Assembly: GCF_003731765.1 (NCBI RefSeq)
Contig: NZ_MOAL01000003.1
Coordinates: forward strand, 124,001-188,000
DNA: 64,000 nt
Reading direction: 5' to 3'
DNA from: Pseudomonas chlororaphis
Lineage (GTDB): Bacteria > Pseudomonadota > Gammaproteobacteria > Pseudomonadales > Pseudomonadaceae
The notes below the pieces were generated by a model, which saw only the letters and a list, made by a program, of their open reading frames with translations, was not told where the DNA came from and did not search any database. Positions 57,599 through 64,000 of the stretch are shown in pieces; the stretch's first letter is position 1; each line of letters begins with the position of its first letter. A program made the translations under genes and the position numbers.

Positions 57599-59182
57599 TC
57601 AGTTGCTGATAGCCAGGATGCTGGCTTGGTAGGAGCCGACAAACACGTCGAAATCCCCCACTTCGTTCTGTTCCAGCTCGGTCTGCTGGGCCAGGGATTT
57701 ACGCGCTGCTTCCTCGAACGCCGCTTGCTCTTCCTTGTTCAACCCAGGGCTGCGGAAAAACTCGGCGTGGGCCTGGCTTTGACGCAGGGAGAACTGGCTG
57801 AAGCTTTCCTTGTGCTCGGCCATGGCCGCCAGCACTTGGGCGGAAGGGGTCAGGGATGGATCCTTGACCTTGGCCAGCTGGGCGTCCAACGCTTTGCTGT
57901 GGGCATCGCCACCGTGGCTCTGGTCGAGCAAGGCCGCCAGCGGGGCGATCTGCTCCAGCAGTTCGCCAGCCCATTGCTTCAAGTCCACCGGTTGGCCCTT
58001 GCGCTGCAATTGCAGGCCCGGGCGTCGGCCTTCCTTGACCACGCTGAGGAAGTTCGAGGTGGCATTGCCGCACTCGGTGTTCTCCAGTTGCGGGCTGTCG
58101 TTGAGCGCGCAATACAGCAAGAACGCATCGAGGAAGCGCGCCTCTTGCAGGTCGATGCCCATGGGCAGGAACGGGTTGATGTCCAGGCAACGCACTTCAA
58201 CGTACTGAATGCCCCGGGCCATCAGCGCCTGGATCGGCCGCTCGCCGGTGTAGGTCACGCGTTTCGGGCGGATGTTGGAGTAGTACTCGTTTTCGATCTG
58301 CAGGATGTTGGTGTTGAGTTGCACCCACTCGCCATCCTTGTGGGTGCCGACTTCCACGTACGGCGCATACGGCGTGGCCACGGCCTGGCGCAGGCTGTCG
58401 GTGTAGCTGCTCAGGTTGTTGTAGCAAGGGGTCAGGCCAGCCTGGGCGTTGCTCTGGTAACCCAGGTCGCTCATGCGCAGGCTGGTGGCGTAGGGCAGGT
58501 ACAGGGTCTCGGCGTCCAGCTGTTCCAACTGGTGCGAGCGCCCGCGCAGGAAGCCTGCGTCCAGGGCCGGCGAGGCGCCGAACAGGTACATCAGCAACCA
58601 GCTGTAGCGGCGGAAGTTACGGATCAGCGCGATGTAGGCCGAGGACTGGTAGTCGCGGTCGCTGCCGACAAAACCCTCGGCTTCCTTGAGCAGGGGCCAA
58701 AGCTTTTCCGGCAGGGAGAAGTTGTAGTGAATCCCGGCAATGCACTGCATGGTCTTGCCGTAGCGCAGGGCCAGGCCCTTGCGGTACACGTACTTGAGCT
58801 GCCCGATGTTGGAAGTGCCGTAATAGGCAATCGGGATGTCTTCCTCGGCCGGCAACGGGCACGGCATCGATGGGCTCCACAGGTACTCGTTGCCGAGCTT
58901 GCTGTAGGCAAAACGGTGGATCTTGTCGAGGCTGCTGAGGGTGTCTGCCGGGTCGGGCAGGGCCGGAGTGATGAACTCCAGCAGCGACTCGGAATAGTCG
59001 GTGGTGATCTGTTCGTTGGTCAGCGCGGAACCCAGTTCTTCCGGGTGCGGAGTCTGTGCCAGGCGGCCTTCGCCGGTCACACGCAGGCATTCACGTTCGA
59101 TGCCGTGCAGGCACTGCTCGAGCAGGGAGAGGTTAGCGCGCTCGCCAAGCAAGGCCAGGCGGCGGTTGAGAAGTTCGCTCAA
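57599..59182 (-). CDS. gshA: Glutamate-cysteine ligase GshA
   Basis: 527 residues, the length known for pseudomonads. It joins glutamate and cysteine in the first, rate-limiting step of glutathione synthesis. Type 1 family marks: GIERECLRV at the N-terminus, [31 protein letters not shown], and [19 protein letters not shown] chose the TTG at 59182 ([15 protein letters not shown]) with AAGGAATCC just upstream; the GTG at 59197 overlaps that ribosome-binding site. It is placed beside tau genes as in other pseudomonads and consumes the cysteine that the sulfur genes provide. Confidence 0.95.
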   Translation of the reverse strand: MSELLNRRLALLGERANLSLLEQCLHGIERECLRVTGEGRLAQTPHPEELGSALTNEQITTDYSESLLEFITPALPDPADTLSSLDKIHRFAYSKLGNEYLWSPSMPCPLPAEEDIPIAYYGTSNIGQLKYVYRKGLALRYGKTMQCIAGIHYNFSLPEKLWPLLKEAEGFVGSDRDYQSSAYIALIRNFRRYSWLLMYLFGASPALDAGFLRGRSHQLEQLDAETLYLPYATSLRMSDLGYQSNAQAGLTPCYNNLSSYTDSLRQAVATPYAPYVEVGTHKDGEWVQLNTNILQIENEYYSNIRPKRVTYTGERPIQALMARGIQYVEVRCLDINPFLPMGIDLQEARFLDAFLLYCALNDSPQLENTECGNATSNFLSVVKEGRRPGLQLQRKGQPVDLKQWAGELLEQIAPLAALLDQSHGGDAHSKALDAQLAKVKDPSLTPSAQVLAAMAEHKESFSQFSLRQSQAHAEFFRSPGLNKEEQAAFEEAARKSLAQQTELEQNEVGDFDVFVGSYQASILAISN

Positions 59183-59397
59183 GTTGGATTCCTTCACGCG
59201 TCAGTCGCCCCAATATGGGGGTGGGCAGGACGGTCTACAAGGGTGAAGTTAAAACTGGCGTTTTCGCCTGGTTTGGGAGTCATGCCGACTCATTCGCAAA
59301 TGCCAACATGCATCCCTGAATCTGGCCGTGGCGCAGGCAGGAAAATGCCGACGCCGCTTTCGCAGCGTCGAAATTAACCCAAATTCATGACGGGGAG

Positions 59398-59780
59398 CTA
59401 TAGGACTGCGAAGGTGCCTTGCGCTTTTGCGACCAGTTTGTCGCCTTGTACCACGTCCGCCTCGACCACCAAGGTGCGGCGGCCGGGGTGGATGACCCGG
59501 GCGCGACACAGCACGTCGCCCTCGGACACGGCGCGGATGTAGTTGATCTTGCACTCGATGGTGGCGCTGTGTTGGTCGAAGCCATGGGAGCTGGAGCAAG
59601 CCAGGCCCATGGCGATGTCCACCAGGCTGAAAATCGCCCCGCCGTGGAGCTTCTGCCCGCGATTGCGCAACTGCGGGGTCAGCTCCAGGGCGACGTCCGC
59701 TTCGCCGGTTTCCAGGCGTTGCAAACGGCAGCCGAGCAACTGGCTGAAGGCGCTTTCGGTCAAGCCGGCGGGGATTTCCA

Positions 59781-59781
<1 letters not shown>
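59398..59781 (-). CDS. PaaI-family hotdog thioesterase
   Basis: 127 residues. The hotdog fold is shown by RGQKLHGGAIFSLVDIAMGLACSSS (central helix with the catalytic-type Gly-Gly) and ATIECKINYIRAVSEGDVLCRARV. PaaI-type members hydrolyse aryl- or acyl-CoA. The start overlaps the tex stop by ATGA, so it is coupled to tex. Substrate unknown. Confidence 0.9.
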
Positions 59782-62105
<2,324 letters not shown>

Positions 62106-62463
62106 AAAACCACCTGACAAAATGTGAAAGCAGGCTCGCAGGGAGTTCGATAAGGCCCGCGAGCCTGGTTGAGCGGCCTGGCCAGCGCCGCCACCTGGAT
62201 CAACAGGCAGCCTGTTGACCCGCGAAATCGAAAAAATACTGCCGGCCGAAGGAAATAAATAAGCCGGCCAAAGTCGTACTGATCAGATATTGCCCAACAC
62301 AAAAGGCGGCGCATTATAACCAGCGTTCTGCGGTTGGGGGCGATAGCGCCCTTCATGGCGACGGCGGGTTTGCTGGCGACGGGGGAAAAATCTGCTAACA
62401 ATGCACACGGTGCGTATAACGGCAGCTACGCCATAATGCGCACCGAGATAAAAGGAGCATCCA
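62106..62463. other. Divergent promoter region of tex and ompR
   Basis: 358 bases. It contains a hairpin CAACAGG-CAG-CCTGTTG (62201-62217) and AT-rich runs (62225-62285). AAAGGAG before ompR lies at 62452-62458. No gene is visible. Confidence 0.5.
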
Positions 62464-63204
62464 ATGAGCAGCACTGCACAACCTGCTGAAGGCGAAAAAA
62501 TTCTAATTGTTGACGACGATCCAGGGCTGAGCAGCCTGCTGGAGCGTTTTTTCGTCAGCAAGGGCTACCGTGCCCGCGCAGTTCCGAACACTGAACAAAT
62601 GGACCGCCTGCTGGGTCGTGAAGTGTTCAACCTGGTGGTCCTGGACCTGATGCTGCCCGGCGAAGACGGTTTGACCGCCTGCCGCCGCCTGCGCAGCGCC
62701 AACAACCAGATCCCGATCATCATGCTCACCGCCAAGGGCGACGAGCTGAGCCGTATCAAGGGCCTGGAACTGGGCGCCGACGATTACCTGGCCAAGCCCT
62801 TCAACCCGGACGAGCTGATGGCCCGGGTCAAAGCCGTATTGCGTCGCCAGTCCGCGCCAGTGCCGGGCGCCCCGGGCAGCGAAGACGAAAGCGTGAGCTT
62901 CGGCGACTACGAGCTGTCGCTGGCCACCCGCGAACTCAAGCGCGGCGCAGAAGTGCACATGCTCACCACCGGTGAGTTCGCGGTGCTCAAGGCCCTGGTG
63001 ATGAATGCCCGCCAGCCGCTGACCCGCGACAAGCTGATGAACCTGGCCCGTGGCCGTGAATGGGATGCCCTGGAGCGTTCCATCGACGTGCAGATTTCCC
63101 GTCTGCGCCGGATGATCGAACCCGATCCGTCCAAGCCGCGTTATATCCAGACCGTTTGGGGCGTGGGTTATGTGTTTGTGCCGGATGGCACCGCCACCAA
63201 GTGA
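62464..63204 (+). CDS. ompR: OmpR-type response regulator
   Basis: 246 residues. Receiver domain with acidic pocket VDDD and phosphate acceptor Asp61 (VVLDLMLPGEDG), the conserved MLTAKG and YLAKPFNPDEL; winged-helix DNA-binding domain at the C-terminus (EWDALERSIDVQISRLRRMIEPDPSKPRYIQTVWGVGYVFVPDG). It is the partner of the EnvZ-like kinase downstream; in P. aeruginosa the pair is called AmgRS and responds to envelope stress. Confidence 0.95.
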   Translation: MSSTAQPAEGEKILIVDDDPGLSSLLERFFVSKGYRARAVPNTEQMDRLLGREVFNLVVLDLMLPGEDGLTACRRLRSANNQIPIIMLTAKGDELSRIKGLELGADDYLAKPFNPDELMARVKAVLRRQSAPVPGAPGSEDESVSFGDYELSLATRELKRGAEVHMLTTGEFAVLKALVMNARQPLTRDKLMNLARGREWDALERSIDVQISRLRRMIEPDPSKPRYIQTVWGVGYVFVPDGTATK

Positions 63205-63220
63205 TGGATGATTTGTAGGA

Positions 63221-63257
63221 GCGAACGCCCGGGCCGGTCAACGACCCGGGCGTTCGC
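63221..63257. other. Long perfect hairpin between ompR and envZ
   Basis: GCGAACGCCCGGG / CCCGGGCGTTCGC, 13 base pairs around an 11-base loop, within an outer GTAGGAGCGA ... TCGCTCCTGC pair. No T-tract follows. It is probably a palindromic repeat element that lowers or processes the envZ part of the transcript. Confidence 0.75.
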
Positions 63258-63311
63258 ATTCCGCAACGCTGCGAGCGCGACTCGCTCCTGCAAAGTGTGT
63301 AATGGCTGTTT

Positions 63312-64000
63312 ATGAAAACCCCGCTGTGGTTCCCCCAGAGTTTCTTCTCCCGCACCCTGTGGCTGGTGCTGATCGTGGTGCTGTTCTCCAAGGCCCTGAC
63401 CCTGGTTTATCTGTTGATGAACGAGGACGTTCTGGTGGATCGGCAGTACAGCCACGGTGTGGCCCTGACCCTGCGCGCCTATTGGGCTGCCGATGAATCC
63501 AACCGCGACCAGATCGCCGAAGCCGCAGGCCTGATCAAAGTGGTGGGCAGCGGTGTGCCGGCCGGTGAACAGCATTGGCCCTACAGCGAGATCTATCAGC
63601 GGCAGATGCAGGCTGAGCTGGGCGCTGATACCGAAGTCCGCCTGCGCATGCATGCACCGCCCGCGCTCTGGGTACGGGCGCCGAGCCTGGGGGATGGCTG
63701 GCTCAAGGTGCCGCTGTACCCGCACCCGCTGCGCGGGCAGAAAATCTGGAGCGTGCTGGGCTGGTTCCTGGCCATCGGCCTGTTATCCACAGCCTCGGCC
63801 TGGATTTTTGTCAGCCAGCTCAACCAGCCCCTCAAGCGTCTGGTGTACGCCGCTCGGCAACTGGGCCAGGGCCGCAGCGTACGCTTGCCCATCAGCGACA
63901 CCCCGAGCGAGATGACCGAGGTGTACCGCGCCTTCAACCAGATGGCCGAGGACGTGGAACAGGCAGGGCGCGAGCGCGAGTTGATGCTGGCGGGGGTCTC
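63312..64000 (+). CDS. envZ: EnvZ-type sensor histidine kinase (partial, runs off the window)
   Basis: First about 229 residues. Membrane helix 1 (about 15-36: LWLVLIVVLFSKALTLVYLL), periplasmic domain (about 37-140), helix 2 (WSVLGWFLAIGLLSTASAWIFV, about 145-166) and HAMP linker (NQPLKRLVYAARQLGQGRSVRLP). The phosphoacceptor H-box and ATP-binding domain lie beyond 64000. The start at 63312 (MKTPLWFPQSFF) is chosen; the in-frame alternative start in another frame at 63302 would not encode a kinase. Partner of ompR, separated by 107 bases that contain a hairpin. Confidence 0.93.
   Translation, partial: MKTPLWFPQSFFSRTLWLVLIVVLFSKALTLVYLLMNEDVLVDRQYSHGVALTLRAYWAADESNRDQIAEAAGLIKVVGSGVPAGEQHWPYSEIYQRQMQAELGADTEVRLRMHAPPALWVRAPSLGDGWLKVPLYPHPLRGQKIWSVLGWFLAIGLLSTASAWIFVSQLNQPLKRLVYAARQLGQGRSVRLPISDTPSEMTEVYRAFNQMAEDVEQAGRERELMLAGV

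Noticed and set aside
63302..63496. Small ORF starting at 63302
   Set aside because: It overlaps the start of envZ in another frame; the kinase frame from 63312 has the two membrane helices expected.

Overview
The window is high-GC DNA from a fluorescent Pseudomonas, most likely of the P. fluorescens/P. putida lineage. The evidence is the gshA - thioesterase - tex - ompR - envZ block at the right end, the sfnB/metNIQ/tcyJLN/dcyD/epsC/betT gene order (which I remember from P. putida chromosomes), Pseudomonas-type REP palindromes throughout, and codon use rich in G/C at third positions. I identify 56 protein genes plus one doubtful small ORF. I see no rRNA, tRNA, insertion sequence, phage gene or CRISPR array.

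Region by region. (a) 1-10.7 kb: sulfate-ester scavenging. It holds a sulfonate-type ABC binding protein, two paralogous LysR regulators, the alkylsulfatase dioxygenase AtsK, a formylglycine-type sulfatase/phosphonate hydrolase, a TonB-dependent receptor and an arylsulfotransferase-family protein. (b) 10.7-14.7 kb: a small accessory block. A three-gene cluster looks like orphan immunity genes (one is SUKH family), followed by an MFS transporter, a nucleoside deaminase and a LysR gene. (c) 15-17 kb: a complete tonB-exbB-exbD set. (d) 18-24 kb: an alpha/beta hydrolase, an unusual sigma-54 activator without a DNA-binding domain, an orphan MetQ, and a four-gene polar amino-acid ABC transporter. 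(e) 24-31.8 kb: an AAA ATPase, a TriABC-like RND efflux system with two adaptors, and a methyltransferase. (f) 31.8-43.4 kb: a minus-strand organosulfur block (metI, metN, metQ, a DszA-like flavin monooxygenase, two SfnB-type oxidoreductases, cystine transporter tcyNLJ, D-cysteine desulfhydrase) facing serine acetyltransferase epsC. (g) 43.7-53.7 kb: betaine/choline transporter, SDR and LysR pair, then a LacI-regulator / TonB-receptor / flavin-monooxygenase / aldo-keto-reductase cassette around a perfect palindromic operator. (h) 53.8-57.4 kb: tauABCD. (i) 57.6-64 kb: housekeeping gshA, thioesterase, tex, ompR and partial envZ.

How the parts fit: most of the 57 kb forms one sulfur-starvation neighbourhood. 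TonB receptors powered by a local TonB-ExbBD bring organosulfur compounds across the outer membrane. ABC transporters (AtsR/TauABC-like, MetNIQ, TcyJLN and a further amino-acid system) take them into the cell. Dioxygenases (AtsK, TauD), flavin monooxygenases, SfnB-type enzymes, a sulfatase and D-cysteine desulfhydrase release sulfite, sulfate or sulfide. EpsC supplies the O-acetylserine that traps sulfide as cysteine, and GshA uses cysteine. A recurring AT-rich promoter motif, roughly ATAACTTTAAGGAATA, lies before at least eight of these units and may be a shared CysB-type site.

Three tandem arrays of REP doublets (5.1-5.8, 17.1-17.8 and 30.6-31.1 kb) are prominent. Each has its own period and its own near-identical internal sequence, suggesting local amplification. 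All functions are read from sequence motifs and remembered families. No database search was possible.
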